64,000 bases of DNA from Chromatiales bacterium (ex Bugula neritina AB1). GTDB taxonomy: Bacteria > Pseudomonadota > Gammaproteobacteria > Granulosicoccales > Granulosicoccaceae. Position 1 is the stretch's first letter. The number at the start of each line of letters is the position of its first letter. The stretch covers positions 62,001 to 126,000 of the forward strand of contig MDLA01000080.1 of the NCBI GenBank assembly GCA_001730015.1, read 5' to 3'. The notes beneath the pieces are model-generated. The model saw only the letters and a list, made by a program, of their open reading frames with translations. It had not been told where the DNA came from and did not search any database. Position numbers and translations under genes: made by a program. Below are positions 18,453 to 27,914 of the stretch, piece after piece.

Positions 18453-19199
18453 CTAAGCGCCGAAGTTGTCAAGAATATCGGGCGGAATTATATTTTGCTG
18501 ATCGATGGTGTCTGCCTCAACCAGATTGGCGATCAGCTGTTCCACATCGGCAGTATCGGGTATCTGATTGCCGGTAATTTCACCACACACAGCTTTGAAC
18601 ATATCGGTATTTTCTGAAAGCAGGGATGCGTCGTTAAACCAGTCCCACATAGAGGCGGCCATGCGGTCATTAAAGCCGGTGTTGTAAGGCCCTGGATTGA
18701 TAATCCCGACATCAATCCCAGTACCGTTGAGTTCGGCGCTTAGTGTTCTTCCCAATGCCTCCAGCGCATGTTTGGTCATGGTATAAGCGCCAAAACCGGG
18801 CACCGTTACCAATCCGCCGATCGACGACATAATCAGAATTCGCCCCGATTGACGAGGCAGCATCTGCTCCAGAACTTTTTGTGTAAGGGCCAGGGTGCCG
18901 AATACGTTGACGGAAAATGTCTGATTGATTTTCTCAATTGGAATGGCGGCAAGCGGGCCACTCTGGCCGGTACCGGCATTGTTAACAAGCACCTCGATCT
19001 CCCATTCAGACACTTTGCTGATGTCGTCTGTTGTGATATCGAGTTTCTCCACCTGCAGCTGTGGCGTTTCCTTACGCAGCTTTTCACATTGCTCGACAGT
19101 TTCCGTGGTTGCGATGACGCGGTGTCCACGATTCGCTAATTCCAGGCAAGCCCCTTTGCCAAAGCCGGAGCCAGCTCCAGTTACTAAAACTGATTTCAT
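18453..19199 (-). CDS. Short-chain dehydrogenase/reductase
   Basis: Classical SDR of 248 residues. It has the cofactor motif TGAGSGFGKG at the N-terminus, NNAGTG near 90, catalytic Ser in MSSIGG and the YTMTK catalytic Tyr/Lys pair, then PGPYNTGFNDR. A basic or acidic residue after the second beta strand cannot be judged, so NAD versus NADP is open. Substrate unknown. It is monocistronic, convergent with the lipase gene. Confidence 0.85.
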   Translation of the reverse strand: MKSVLVTGAGSGFGKGACLELANRGHRVIATTETVEQCEKLRKETPQLQVEKLDITTDDISKVSEWEIEVLVNNAGTGQSGPLAAIPIEKINQTFSVNVFGTLALTQKVLEQMLPRQSGRILIMSSIGGLVTVPGFGAYTMTKHALEALGRTLSAELNGTGIDVGIINPGPYNTGFNDRMAASMWDWFNDASLLSENTDMFKAVCGEITGNQIPDTADVEQLIANLVEADTIDQQNIIPPDILDNFGA

Positions 19200-19565
19200 T
19201 CAGGGTCTCTCCGAAAGGATTGTATATTTGCAGAAATCGATTGCGATCAGTCGATTATAGTCATTCGTTACCGTAGCAGGTTCACTGGCTGTACTGCTGC
19301 GTTTCTGACGACTTGTTCAGTCGCTCACGAGATGGTACGTCTTTGTGCAATGCTGTTTGCGTCTGTTGGAAATACCCGATTCTTAAGCAGAATACCAGCA
19401 CTTGGCTTTATTATTGAAGGCAACTGTAGTAGCTGAGGCGCGTTCGCTAAACTGTGATGGAACTGCTCGGGAATACCTGAGAACAAATAGCGTTATCGCC
19501 GAGATCCGTAGACTGATCTCTGACACTTGATATTTAATTTAATAGGTTAGATAACAATACCCGGT
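19200..19565. other. Divergent intergenic region, SDR / antiporter
   Basis: About 366 bases between divergent genes. No open frame of note, repeat or RNA gene is seen. It must hold both promoters; an A+T-rich stretch lies at 19525-19560, just ahead of the antiporter gene. Confidence 0.5.
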
Positions 19566-21140
19566 ATGGAACCACTTGTTATTGTTTTTGCATTTTTTGC
19601 AGGCCTGTTGTTTCGCAGAATTGGCTATCCCCCGTTGCTTGGTTATCTGCTCGCAGGGTTTCTGGGTTATGGCCTGGAGCTTGGTAGTGGCGAGCAACTG
19701 AAAGTAATAGCCGATATTGGTATTACTCTGCTGTTGTTTACGATCGGTTTAAAGCTGAACCCTAAAGATCTCTCTCCTCGTTATGTGTGGGGTTCGGCGA
19801 TACTGCACATGGTGGTCGCTGTCCCGCTGACTGCTGCGGTAATTTTGATTGTCGGGCTCATGTACGAACCGCTATCGTTCGACAGCCCATTCGCCGCATG
19901 GACGTTGGCATTTGCCTTGTCTTTTTCCAGTACCGTACTAGCGATCAAATTATTTGAAGATCGCGGCGAGTCAAACTCGCACTATGCTTCTATTGCCATT
20001 GGCGTGTTGATTGTTCAGGACGTCATGGCAGTATTGTATCTAGTGCTGTCGTCAGGTCATCTGCCCTCTCCCTGGGCTCTGCTATTGTTTGCTCTGCCAT
20101 TGGCCCGGCCGCTGATTGCGCGATTACTTCAGGTGGTTGGACACGGCGAGCTGTTGGTGTTGTCCGGCGTTATGTTTGCACTGGCCGCAGCGCAGCTGTT
20201 TGAGATTGTCGATCTGAAAGGAGGGTTGGGCGCACTGGTCTGCGGTTGCCTGTTACGCAGTGCAGATAAGGCAAAATCAAAGGAGATCTATGACTGCCTC
20301 AGCAACCTGAAGAATCTGTTGCTGGTTGGTTTTTTTGTGGCGATCGGCTACAACGGTATTCCGTCCATGCAGATGGTCGGGGTGGCCGTTGTTCTCTCGA
20401 TGTTGATCGTGCTAAGACCAATAATCTATTTTGCGTTATTAACCTTTTTTGGATTACGCGCCCGTACCGGGTGGTTGTCTGGCCTGTCGCTTTTCAGCTA
20501 CAGTGAATTCGGACTGATTGTCGCGGCGATAGCGGTAGAAAAAGGTGTTTTTAATGCCGACTGGATAACTACTCTGGCTCTGGCGATGTCGCTATCTTTC
20601 TTTCTGGCAACGCCTATAAATAATAAGGCTCACCTGTTATACCGCCGATATCAGAGCCGGCTACGAGCCTTTGAAAATCCGGTACATCTGCCCGAGGAGC
20701 AATTCTCATCGCTGGGAGATGCTACAACAGTTGTACTGGGAATGGGGCGCATTGGTACTGCTGCCTATGACATACTGCGGGAATCGGGCAGAGACAGGAT
20801 TGTTGCGCTTGAGGAAAATTACGATCGTACCCAGCGGCTTTGCACCCAGGGATACAATTGCGTCCATGGCGATGCGAGTGACCGGGATTTCTGGGAAAGT
20901 ACAGACTTGGCTTCACGCGAAATGATTCTTGTGAGTCTGAGCAACCACCGTGAAGAATTAATTGTTGTTGAGCTGGCGCGAGAGTTCGGCTGCGTCAGTG
21001 CGTTGTTTGTCGCCACCCGCTTTCAGGATCACAAAGAACATATCGAAGCGCTCGGTTGCAATGCGTTTTATCTGTACGATGATGTCGGGCGTGATTTCGG
21101 CCAGTACTCGCTCGCAATAAAGCGTGCTGAAAGTAGTTAA
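19566..21140 (+). CDS. CPA2-family cation:proton antiporter with TrkA-N domain
   Basis: Inner-membrane K+ or Na+/H+ exchanger of the KefB/YbaL type, 524 residues. The first 370 residues form about 12 hydrophobic segments with the family motifs GYLLAGFLGYG, LLLFTIGLKLNP and the FSSTVLAIKLFEDRGE segment. The C-terminal domain (about 385-500) is a TrkA-N (RCK) NAD-binding domain with VLGMGRIGTAAYDILRE and HGDASDRDFWE, which would gate transport by cofactor or redox state. No KefG/KefF-like ancillary gene is adjacent. Shorter than full-length KefB/C (about 600). Confidence 0.88.
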   Translation: MEPLVIVFAFFAGLLFRRIGYPPLLGYLLAGFLGYGLELGSGEQLKVIADIGITLLLFTIGLKLNPKDLSPRYVWGSAILHMVVAVPLTAAVILIVGLMYEPLSFDSPFAAWTLAFALSFSSTVLAIKLFEDRGESNSHYASIAIGVLIVQDVMAVLYLVLSSGHLPSPWALLLFALPLARPLIARLLQVVGHGELLVLSGVMFALAAAQLFEIVDLKGGLGALVCGCLLRSADKAKSKEIYDCLSNLKNLLLVGFFVAIGYNGIPSMQMVGVAVVLSMLIVLRPIIYFALLTFFGLRARTGWLSGLSLFSYSEFGLIVAAIAVEKGVFNADWITTLALAMSLSFFLATPINNKAHLLYRRYQSRLRAFENPVHLPEEQFSSLGDATTVVLGMGRIGTAAYDILRESGRDRIVALEENYDRTQRLCTQGYNCVHGDASDRDFWESTDLASREMILVSLSNHREELIVVELAREFGCVSALFVATRFQDHKEHIEALGCNAFYLYDDVGRDFGQYSLAIKRAESS

Positions 21141-21149
21141 ATTCGTTTC

Positions 21150-22103
21150 CTAACGGGTTTTCAGTTTGCTGATGAACTCGACCACGGCATCAATAACCTG
21201 CTGATTATTGTGAGGTGAGAGTATATCGCCGATCAGAACATGCTGGCTTTGCGCGTGCGGGTCATCGATAACCTGTACGTGTTTTTCGGTTTCCAACTGC
21301 TCTATAAAATCACTGATTTTACCGGCGTCAACGGTATCGTCGTAGGGTGAGTAGAGAATATACACCGGAACCGTCGCGCTACTTGCCTTGATTTTTGTAC
21401 AAAGCCTGACCATTCCCATCATCGGCAGCAGTGCCCGAGTCGGGTAGCGACAGGCCCAGTATTTCCGGTGCGCTTCATTCACAGGTGGCGATTCCAGATA
21501 CTTTCCGATAATAGCCTCGGCGATCTGCGCACCCCAAGGATACAGCAGTATATTCGCTCGAGGATCTTTCACACCGAAATTCGGTGAAAAAAACACCAGT
21601 GCGTCAATCTGATCTCTGAATTCCGGCTGGTTTGCGGTCCACCATCCCAGGCTTGCGCCTGTGGAGCATCCGATGATAATGGTGCGCTCGCCTATTCTAT
21701 TGGCTATTGCCATTGCCTCGCTGGCATCATTGATCCAGCCGTTGACGGATCCTTGAGCCATGGCGTCATCGCTGCGCCCGTTTCCTGCCAGGCGAGTGTA
21801 AAAAATATTACTCTTAAGTTGCTTTGCTATCGCACCGGGTACAGGAACTGACTCCTGCCGGGTGGCCGAGAATCCGTGCAGGTACACGAATGCCAGTGGT
21901 GTTTTTTGTTTCGCCACCGGATCGAACCACTCAATAAACTTTTCTGCGCCAGGGGTTATATCGAGGCACTGAGCTTCGGTAATGCTCAGGTAGTCGTCGA
22001 GATCGTCCGGTAATTCCGTCACGCTAAAGCGTGTATTGAGAGAGACACGCGGCCCGAGAGCAATCAGCACTGAAAGCAGCAGCAAAAACAGTACGACGAT
22101 CAT
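21150..22103 (-). CDS. Membrane-anchored alpha/beta hydrolase
   Basis: The 317-residue product opens with a single hydrophobic segment (residues 2-20) that acts as a signal anchor, followed by an alpha/beta-hydrolase fold. The oxyanion-hole motif is YLHGFSATRQES, the nucleophile Ser lies in IIIGCSTGASLGWW, and an Asp/His pair is suggested by YSPYDDTVDAG and DDPHAQSQHVL. This resembles carboxylesterase/lysophospholipase-like hydrolases; substrate unknown. Its gene is convergent with the antiporter, 9 bases apart. Confidence 0.8.
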   Translation of the reverse strand: MIVVLFLLLLSVLIALGPRVSLNTRFSVTELPDDLDDYLSITEAQCLDITPGAEKFIEWFDPVAKQKTPLAFVYLHGFSATRQESVPVPGAIAKQLKSNIFYTRLAGNGRSDDAMAQGSVNGWINDASEAMAIANRIGERTIIIGCSTGASLGWWTANQPEFRDQIDALVFFSPNFGVKDPRANILLYPWGAQIAEAIIGKYLESPPVNEAHRKYWACRYPTRALLPMMGMVRLCTKIKASSATVPVYILYSPYDDTVDAGKISDFIEQLETEKHVQVIDDPHAQSQHVLIGDILSPHNNQQVIDAVVEFISKLKTR

Positions 22104-22341
22104 GGTTTTTTCCAGTAGTTAGTGACGTAGTCGCGCTATACAGTGATTTATTAAATCTGGTTGTAAAGACCTGATGAGCAATGCCGAAACAATAGCGTTC
22201 TTTCAGTGTTCCGGCAGTTCGTGTGACGTATTAGTGTTCTAGCTTAGCTGAAGAATTATCAGGGATTATGTAACCACAACGTGAGAAGTAAATCATGTCT
22301 GTTATCGTCCGTCGGACGTGCAGCTGTGAGGGCCAGGGATA

Positions 22342-22890
22342 ATGCTAATGAGTAAACAGCGGTTGAAGTTAGTTAGTTTCAGTCTATTTCCATATTTTAA
22401 GCATGTGCGCCGCAGTCTTCCGGAGACTCTGCGACGCCTGTTTCGTCCAGCACCGGTAAAGGAGAAGCAATATGAAGTTGAAGTGGTCTTACCCAGGGTC
22501 GCAGCAGGGGCAGGAGTGACGTCCGCAACCGACTCGAAACAGGTTATGGAAGTCCGCAAACGAATTTTGCACGCCGAAAAAATTGTAACTTTTGCTTACA
22601 GCAACCATCAGCTTGTCAGTGAAAGACTTGAACGTACGGTGCAGCAACTGATGCTGGCCGGTGAATCGCTTCCGGAACCTGATCAGAGTAGTTATTCCAT
22701 GTTGCAAACGGCATTCTGCAACAACCGGACTGCATTTAATGTATCAGAGGAGTCGTGTCAGGAGGCTCGGGCGCGCCTGGCGCAGCAAATCGATGAGCTG
22801 ACACGTCTGGTTGAGAAACAGGGTGCCTTGTTTCCATCGGAAGCGGCAAACTGTGATCATCAGGATGAACCGCTAAAGGAGGCCGCCTGA
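22342..22890 (+). CDS. Hypothetical protein with coiled-coil character
   Basis: I do not recognise this 182-residue protein. The first 35 residues are basic (RRSLPETLRRLFRP), then comes a variable stretch. Residues 65-165 are rich in heptad-like Leu/Glu/Gln (RKRILHAEKI, SERLERTVQQLM, RARLAQQIDELTRLVEKQ), suggesting helical coils. The second Met (22348) has a better-placed AGGG site than the first. No signal peptide or membrane segment. It is flanked by unrelated genes. Confidence 0.6.
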   Translation: MLMSKQRLKLVSFSLFPYFKHVRRSLPETLRRLFRPAPVKEKQYEVEVVLPRVAAGAGVTSATDSKQVMEVRKRILHAEKIVTFAYSNHQLVSERLERTVQQLMLAGESLPEPDQSSYSMLQTAFCNNRTAFNVSEESCQEARARLAQQIDELTRLVEKQGALFPSEAANCDHQDEPLKEAA

Positions 22891-22965
22891 TTTAAGTTTG
22901 ATTGACTCAAACCGGGCCGCAAGTTTTCAGGGTCTGGTTTGATCACCTCAGTTTTGCGTTAGCGC

Positions 22966-23628
22966 TCAGCGGGAACTGCGATAGGCCGGCCAGTTTTCCG
23001 GGTCACTACCCAGTAGTGCCTGCCATTCGCCAATTGCGTTTTTTATTGACTGGCGCGAACGGTAAGACATATCAAATATCATCCGTTTGCGTAGTTTGTT
23101 GTTGCGTGTGAGCAGGAACGGGCCTGCCACAGTGTCATTAACCTTACGTGCCGTCTCGTTACTTATGTCCACCGGGTCATAGTTTGTCAGCATTTCAAGG
23201 CAGGTGCTGCCAGTATTACTGTTTGATACAGGCCACAGTACAATCGTGCCCGGTGAAGGTGGGATCTGATCAATACGGGTCGGTGGAATGGTCTCCAGCA
23301 TGGCCCTGCACATGGCAACATCTCTTTCCGTATCGCGATTGCTACCTCTCACAGAAAAGTGCACAACAGCAATATTGACTGCATCATCGGGTAGATCTTC
23401 CAGCAATCCGATGGTGAAGATCGTGTTACTTGCATTGGTCGAGGCTGCAACCGGGTTGGATGGAACTACCTGTCGCGGTGTGGTAGAGGAAGTTGGAACC
23501 GGAGGGCTTGTCGGCTCGGCCGTTGCCAGATCATCCAGTTGAACCGGCGCCTCGAAAAATGTACAGCCGGAAATAAAAATAAAAAGAGTGAAAATGGCAG
23601 AAGATGCCAGTGTGATTCTCGGATTCAT
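22966..23628 (-). CDS. Hypothetical lipoprotein
   Basis: A 220-residue protein with a clear lipoprotein signal: MNPRITLASSAIF, a hydrophobic stretch and the lipobox FISGC (Cys22). A Pro/Thr/Ser-rich linker follows (about 35-65), then a globular domain with AVVHFSVRGSN and a basic C-terminal helix (NNKLRKRMIFDMSYRSRQS). The frame is open further upstream to 23712, but only the ATG at 23628 gives a normal signal peptide. Family unknown; likely an outer-membrane or periplasmic lipoprotein. It is convergent with the preceding unknown gene. Confidence 0.7.
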   Translation of the reverse strand: MNPRITLASSAIFTLFIFISGCTFFEAPVQLDDLATAEPTSPPVPTSSTTPRQVVPSNPVAASTNASNTIFTIGLLEDLPDDAVNIAVVHFSVRGSNRDTERDVAMCRAMLETIPPTRIDQIPPSPGTIVLWPVSNSNTGSTCLEMLTNYDPVDISNETARKVNDTVAGPFLLTRNNKLRKRMIFDMSYRSRQSIKNAIGEWQALLGSDPENWPAYRSSR

Positions 23629-23956
23629 TTTCAGCGCTTTGCCTTTCCACGGTTTCATGCAGTTTATCATTGCAGGGGTTTGGCCGGAACCAGTTACAAG
23701 CTGGTATGCCAATCCAGTGTTTTGCTGCGGTCGGATTGTAATTCTGGGGACGTTGCCACGCCTTTCGATGAAAGTGGAGCTGGCGCTTTCAGTAACAGAG
23801 CGTTGGGTCGATGCATATATAAGCCGGGGGCAGGTAAACTAGAAGCATTGATCCGCCGGGTTGCGGAAATACGGCTGTTGTACTGGCATTAGAAACCAGC
23901 TACTGTTTGTAATAGGTAAAATTCAATTATTTTTAGTAATCTTGCAGGAGAGCTAA

Positions 23957-25582
23957 ATGTCCACAAACACCGCGAGTGACCTCGGGGATACCCTGAACCT
24001 GTCTGCTTATGGTATCAAAAACGTTGCAGAAGTAATCTATAACCCCGGTTTTAATACCCTTTTCAAAGAGGAAACACGTGATGATCTGGTCGGCTATGAG
24101 CGATCAGTTCTTACAAATCTCGGAGCTGTTGCAGTCGATACCGGTGAATTCACCGGCCGTTCGCCGAAAGATAAATACATTGTCCGGGACGACGTCACCC
24201 GGGATACCCTGTGGTGGTCTGATCAAGGAAAAAATGATAACAAGGCCATTGATCAATCGGTCTGGAACGATCTGAAAAAAGCCGTGGTAACGCAATTGTC
24301 CGGCAAGCGGTTGTTTGTCGTTGACACCTTTTGCGGGGCCAACAAAGACACCCGCCTGGCGGTACGTTTTATCTGTGAGGTTGCGTGGCAGGCTCACTTT
24401 GTTAAAAACATGTTTATTCGTCCGACCGATGCTGAACTGGCTAACTACGAGCCGGATTTTGTCGTGCTTAATGGAGCGAAAACGACGAATACCAAATGGC
24501 AGGAGCATGGCCTCAACTCGGAGAACTTTATCGCTTTTAACCTGACCGAAAAAATGCAGCTGATCGGTGGGTCCTGGTATGGCGGTGAGATGAAGAAAGG
24601 CATGTTCTCACTAATGAATTATCTGTTGCCGCTGCGCGGTATTGCATCGATGCACTGTTCTGCCAATGTCGGGCACAATGGTGATGTCGCAGTTTTTTTC
24701 GGTCTGTCGGGTACTGGCAAAACAACACTGTCTGCGGATCCTAATCGCTTACTGCTCGGAGACGACGAACACGGCTGGGACGATCAGGGCGTATTCAATT
24801 TCGAGGGCGGATGCTACGCAAAAACCATTAGTTTGAGTCAGGAGGCAGAGCCCGATATCTATAATGCTATCCGCCGTGATGCGCTGCTGGAGAACGTTGT
24901 TGTCCGGGACGATGGCAGTATCGATTTCGACGATGGTTCGAAAACCGAAAATGCCCGTGTTTCCTATCCGATAGATCATATAGATAATATAGTAAAACCA
25001 GTATCAAAGGCAGGCCACGCGACTAAGGTGATCTTTCTATCGGCGGATGCGTTTGGCGTTTTACCCCCGGTTTCACGATTGACTCCAGAGCAAACCAAGT
25101 ATCACTTTTTGTCCGGGTTTACCGCCAAGCTTGCCGGAACAGAACGCGGTATTACGGAGCCGACTCCCACTTTCTCTGCCTGCTTTGGCGCTGCATTTTT
25201 AAGCTTGCATCCAACCCGTTACGGTGAAGAGCTGGTCAAGCGGATGGAGGCTTCGGGTGCGCAGGCTTATCTGGTGAATACCGGCTGGAACGGTAGCGGA
25301 AAAAGAATCTCTATAAGAGACACCCGCGCTATTATTGATGCCATTTTAAATGGTGAGATTGACAAAGCAGAAACTCGGCAGATACCAGTATTCAATCTGG
25401 AAGTGCCAGTGTCGTTGCCCGGTGTCAGTGACGGTATTCTGGATCCGGCGCAGACCTATGAAGATCCCACAGAGTGGGAATCACGTGCCCGGGATCTGGC
25501 AGCTCAGTTCATCGAGAACTTTGTTAAATATACGGATAACGCAGAGGGTCGATCGCTCGTTGCAGCTGGTCCGCAACTATAG
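23957..25582 (+). CDS. pckA: Phosphoenolpyruvate carboxykinase (ATP)
   Basis: Converts oxaloacetate to phosphoenolpyruvate with ATP, the entry step of gluconeogenesis. The 541-residue protein has [11 protein letters not shown] near the N-terminus, [14 protein letters not shown], the kinase P-loop GLSGTGKTT at 249-257, and [21 protein letters not shown] with metal- and substrate-binding residues. A CAGGAGAG ribosome binding site lies 6 bases before the ATG. Together with mdh and the leucine-degradation genes this fits growth on amino and fatty acids. Monocistronic. Confidence 0.97.
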   Translation: MSTNTASDLGDTLNLSAYGIKNVAEVIYNPGFNTLFKEETRDDLVGYERSVLTNLGAVAVDTGEFTGRSPKDKYIVRDDVTRDTLWWSDQGKNDNKAIDQSVWNDLKKAVVTQLSGKRLFVVDTFCGANKDTRLAVRFICEVAWQAHFVKNMFIRPTDAELANYEPDFVVLNGAKTTNTKWQEHGLNSENFIAFNLTEKMQLIGGSWYGGEMKKGMFSLMNYLLPLRGIASMHCSANVGHNGDVAVFFGLSGTGKTTLSADPNRLLLGDDEHGWDDQGVFNFEGGCYAKTISLSQEAEPDIYNAIRRDALLENVVVRDDGSIDFDDGSKTENARVSYPIDHIDNIVKPVSKAGHATKVIFLSADAFGVLPPVSRLTPEQTKYHFLSGFTAKLAGTERGITEPTPTFSACFGAAFLSLHPTRYGEELVKRMEASGAQAYLVNTGWNGSGKRISIRDTRAIIDAILNGEIDKAETRQIPVFNLEVPVSLPGVSDGILDPAQTYEDPTEWESRARDLAAQFIENFVKYTDNAEGRSLVAAGPQL

Positions 25583-25897
25583 AAAAATTTCTTTCCGGCA
25601 CCAACACATGCATGTAGTTGGCGCCAAAAGGCATTCGCTGTAATAGGCTGGTGTCATTTAAGCCCGGGGCCCGATCAAGGGCCCTCATTGATCCCGTTCT
25701 CGCAGCCCGACTATATTTATATCATCCTGCTGGATCACTCAACTGCTTCAGGCCGCCACAGTGTGCCTGTTGTAAAGTGTAATTGTTGACCCGGGACTCA
25801 CCGCCACAGTGCTGGGGGGTAAGCGCAGCCCATCTGTCATTAATGCGCTCAGTAATTTCCAGGCCAGAAAAATATAGATGCTAATGCAACAACCGAG
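25583..25897. other. Convergent intergenic region, pckA / bepA-like
   Basis: About 315 bases. The main structure is a GGGCCC-rich stretch at 25666-25693, in which GATCAA (25673-25678) can pair with TTGATC (25688-25693) or two GGGCCC copies can pair. A 9-base sequence, CCGCCACAG, occurs twice (near 25753 and 25801). No strong T-run follows, so any terminator here is weak. No gene seen. Confidence 0.4.
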
Positions 25898-27313
25898 CTA
25901 ATAATTGCGCCGCAATTTATTTTTGCTTGCCATTATTCGGGCGGATATTCTAGCTTCTTCATTTGACTGCTTCTCGACTGAGCGCAGTGCCAATTCGAGT
26001 TGTATGATCGCTTCTCTGGGATCGTTTGTGGAAAAGAAATAGTCTGCCGTTGCCTCGTGAGCAGCGGATACTCGACCCTTTTGTCGCAGCACTTCGGCGT
26101 ACTTGCGATACACATCGGGCACGGGATTTAGGCTGTTGCGTAAATAGTGCTTGATAACTGCTTGTGCTCTATCGGTACGTCGCTGGCCTGATAACATCGC
26201 CAGGTATTGCTCGGTGGCAGGGTAATTATCGGGTTGTATATCGACGAGAGAACTATAGATGCTTTCAGCATGAGCACTGTCGTTGTTCGCAATTGCGACG
26301 CGCGCAGTCAGTAACCTGACCGCTGAATGAGTCCCCAGTAGTTGGTTCAGTCGTTCTACCAGCGGCAGGCAATCTTCGACCATGCCGGCTTTCAGCAATA
26401 ACACAATGCGACCGTAAAGCCGGACTGGCTCGCTGTTACTGATATGGCCTTGAGCCAATGCTACCTGCATTGCGTGCGGGTCATTCGAATGCAGTACCTT
26501 AAGTTTGATTTGCTGAATCTGGAAATCGATACTGTCCTGAACCCCGATTGGATTCGCCAAGCGGGAAGCATTGTTACGCGCTTCAGAGATTCGATTAGTA
26601 GTCAGAGGGTGTGTACGTAAAAACTCCATGCGTTCGGTTGCGCTCAGTGCGATCCGGCGACGCAGTACTTCAAAAAATTGCACCATTCCCTGGGGATTGT
26701 AGCCGGCGTCGGTCAACAGTTGTATACCGATACGATCGGCTTCGTATTCGTGCAGGCGAGTGAAATTTATCGCTGATTGCTGGCTGGCCGCAATACCGGT
26801 CAGCAATGCCGCCTGACCGGCTTCGGCGGACTGCTGTCCGAGCAGGATCGCAGCCAGAATAGTTGCAGCGGTTTTGAGTCCGGTATTGCCTTGCGATGCG
26901 TATAGCCTGGCTATATGCCGCTGCAGCACATGTGCTGTCTCGTGGGCAAGTACACTGGCAAGCTGCGCTTCGTTGTTGGCCGCGGTAATAAGTCCGGTGT
27001 TAATTCCAACAAACCCGCCGGGCAGGGCGAAGGCGTTTATTTCAGGGTTTTCCACAACAAAAAATGTGAATTCGGGTGTATCGGGATCTAGTTGCGAAGC
27101 CGCCAGTCTTTCGCCCAGCTGTTGTATGTACGCGTTAAGTTCAGAATCGGAAACCAGATTCAGGTGCTGCCGGATCTGGCGCATATAGTCGCGACCGATT
27201 GCCAGTTCGTCGCGAGGCGACATCACCTGATCGGCAGGTTCCCCCATAAGCGGCAGGTTCAATTGCCGCCGGGCGCTGATATCAGTCACCGTCAGACCAA
27301 GTGCTAGCGCCAA
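25898..27313 (-). CDS. M48-family periplasmic metalloprotease, BepA-like, with TPRs
   Basis: Envelope quality-control protease of the BepA (YfgC) type, which in E. coli processes stalled outer-membrane proteins. The HExxH zinc motif lies in LAHETAHVLQRH (about residue 125), the third-ligand region in LHEYEADRIG, and the C-terminal half (about 250-470) is TPR-like. The frame given starts at TTG 27313, which leaves a short signal sequence. Reading ten codons further to a CTG at 27343 adds HQHRLLKF and gives a full signal peptide ending DISA, with AGGA eight bases ahead. That start is non-standard but attractive. An upstream in-frame stop rules out further extension. Length close to BepA (487). 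Confidence 0.88.
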   Translation of the reverse strand: MALALGLTVTDISARRQLNLPLMGEPADQVMSPRDELAIGRDYMRQIRQHLNLVSDSELNAYIQQLGERLAASQLDPDTPEFTFFVVENPEINAFALPGGFVGINTGLITAANNEAQLASVLAHETAHVLQRHIARLYASQGNTGLKTAATILAAILLGQQSAEAGQAALLTGIAASQQSAINFTRLHEYEADRIGIQLLTDAGYNPQGMVQFFEVLRRRIALSATERMEFLRTHPLTTNRISEARNNASRLANPIGVQDSIDFQIQQIKLKVLHSNDPHAMQVALAQGHISNSEPVRLYGRIVLLLKAGMVEDCLPLVERLNQLLGTHSAVRLLTARVAIANNDSAHAESIYSSLVDIQPDNYPATEQYLAMLSGQRRTDRAQAVIKHYLRNSLNPVPDVYRKYAEVLRQKGRVSAAHEATADYFFSTNDPREAIIQLELALRSVEKQSNEEARISARIMASKNKLRRNY

Positions 27314-27689
27314 AGAGAATTTTAACAGTCTGTGCTGGTGCAGATCGGCGGTCCTGGGTTGAGGTCGGCTTAAACCGGGTTATTCATTTAACGGATAGCC
27401 GGAAAGTTGGCAAAGCGTATCCGAATATGTGCAAAGGGGTTATTGCGCTTGTGATATCTGCACGTTATTTGGTCACTTAAAGTAGCGATGAGTTCGGCTG
27501 GCTCGTGTGTCATATGTGTAGGTATCGGCCGTTATCTCTGCGTCTTTGCGAAAGCTTGGTGAGCGTTAGCCATTTGTATGAGAAAAATAGCGATTCGCGG
27601 TTTAGATCATGGAGCGACAGATTTCATCGTACGAGCGGAACTTTTCGCATTGCGGAGTCTAAAGCCGCCGATCAATACTGGACGCTGGT

Positions 27690-27713
27690 GTTACTAGATG
27701 TCATATTAGTAAC
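27690..27713. promoter_or_regulatory. Dyad GTTACTA-N10-TAGTAAC upstream of ilvI
   Basis: GTTACTA at 27690-27696 and TAGTAAC at 27707-27713 form a perfect 7-bp dyad about 200 bases before ilvI. The size fits a dimeric regulator site. The regulator is unknown; Lrp or an Ilv-specific regulator would be natural guesses. Confidence 0.3.
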
Positions 27714-27837
27714 AGGCGCGCAATTGACGTCAAAAATCTTCGCTAACTCCAAGCGAAAAGCGGTAGCTAATCCACATACATTACGTGTTGTGTATTAAGG
27801 AAGTGCAGCCGATTCCGGCTTGACAGAGTAATGCACC

Positions 27838-27856
27838 TCACCCGGGTGAATTTTTT
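27838..27856 (+). terminator. Palindrome with T-run in the ilvI leader
   Basis: TCACCCGGGTGA (27838-27849) is a perfect palindrome followed by a six-T run at 27851-27856, 59 bases ahead of the ilvI start. As a terminator its stem would be only four pairs, so attenuation is possible but weakly supported. Confidence 0.3.
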
Positions 27857-27914
27857 CTCGTCAGGTTAAAGAATAAGATCCCCAAACTCAACACAAAAAA
27901 CAGGTGGCAGACAA

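Larger units (their letters stand above)
27314..27914. other. Long intergenic region ahead of ilvI
   Basis: About 600 bases between the divergent bepA-like gene and ilvI. It contains a 7-bp dyad at 27690-27713 and a palindrome plus T-run at 27838-27856. A 97-codon frame (27505-27798, +) has an odd Arg/Cys-rich product and no good ribosome binding site, so I do not call it. I found no branched-chain-rich leader peptide. Confidence 0.45.

Noticed and set aside
27505-27798. 97-codon open frame ahead of ilvI, as a possible leader or small protein
   Set aside because: Unusual composition, no branched-chain residue run expected of an attenuation leader and no good start site.
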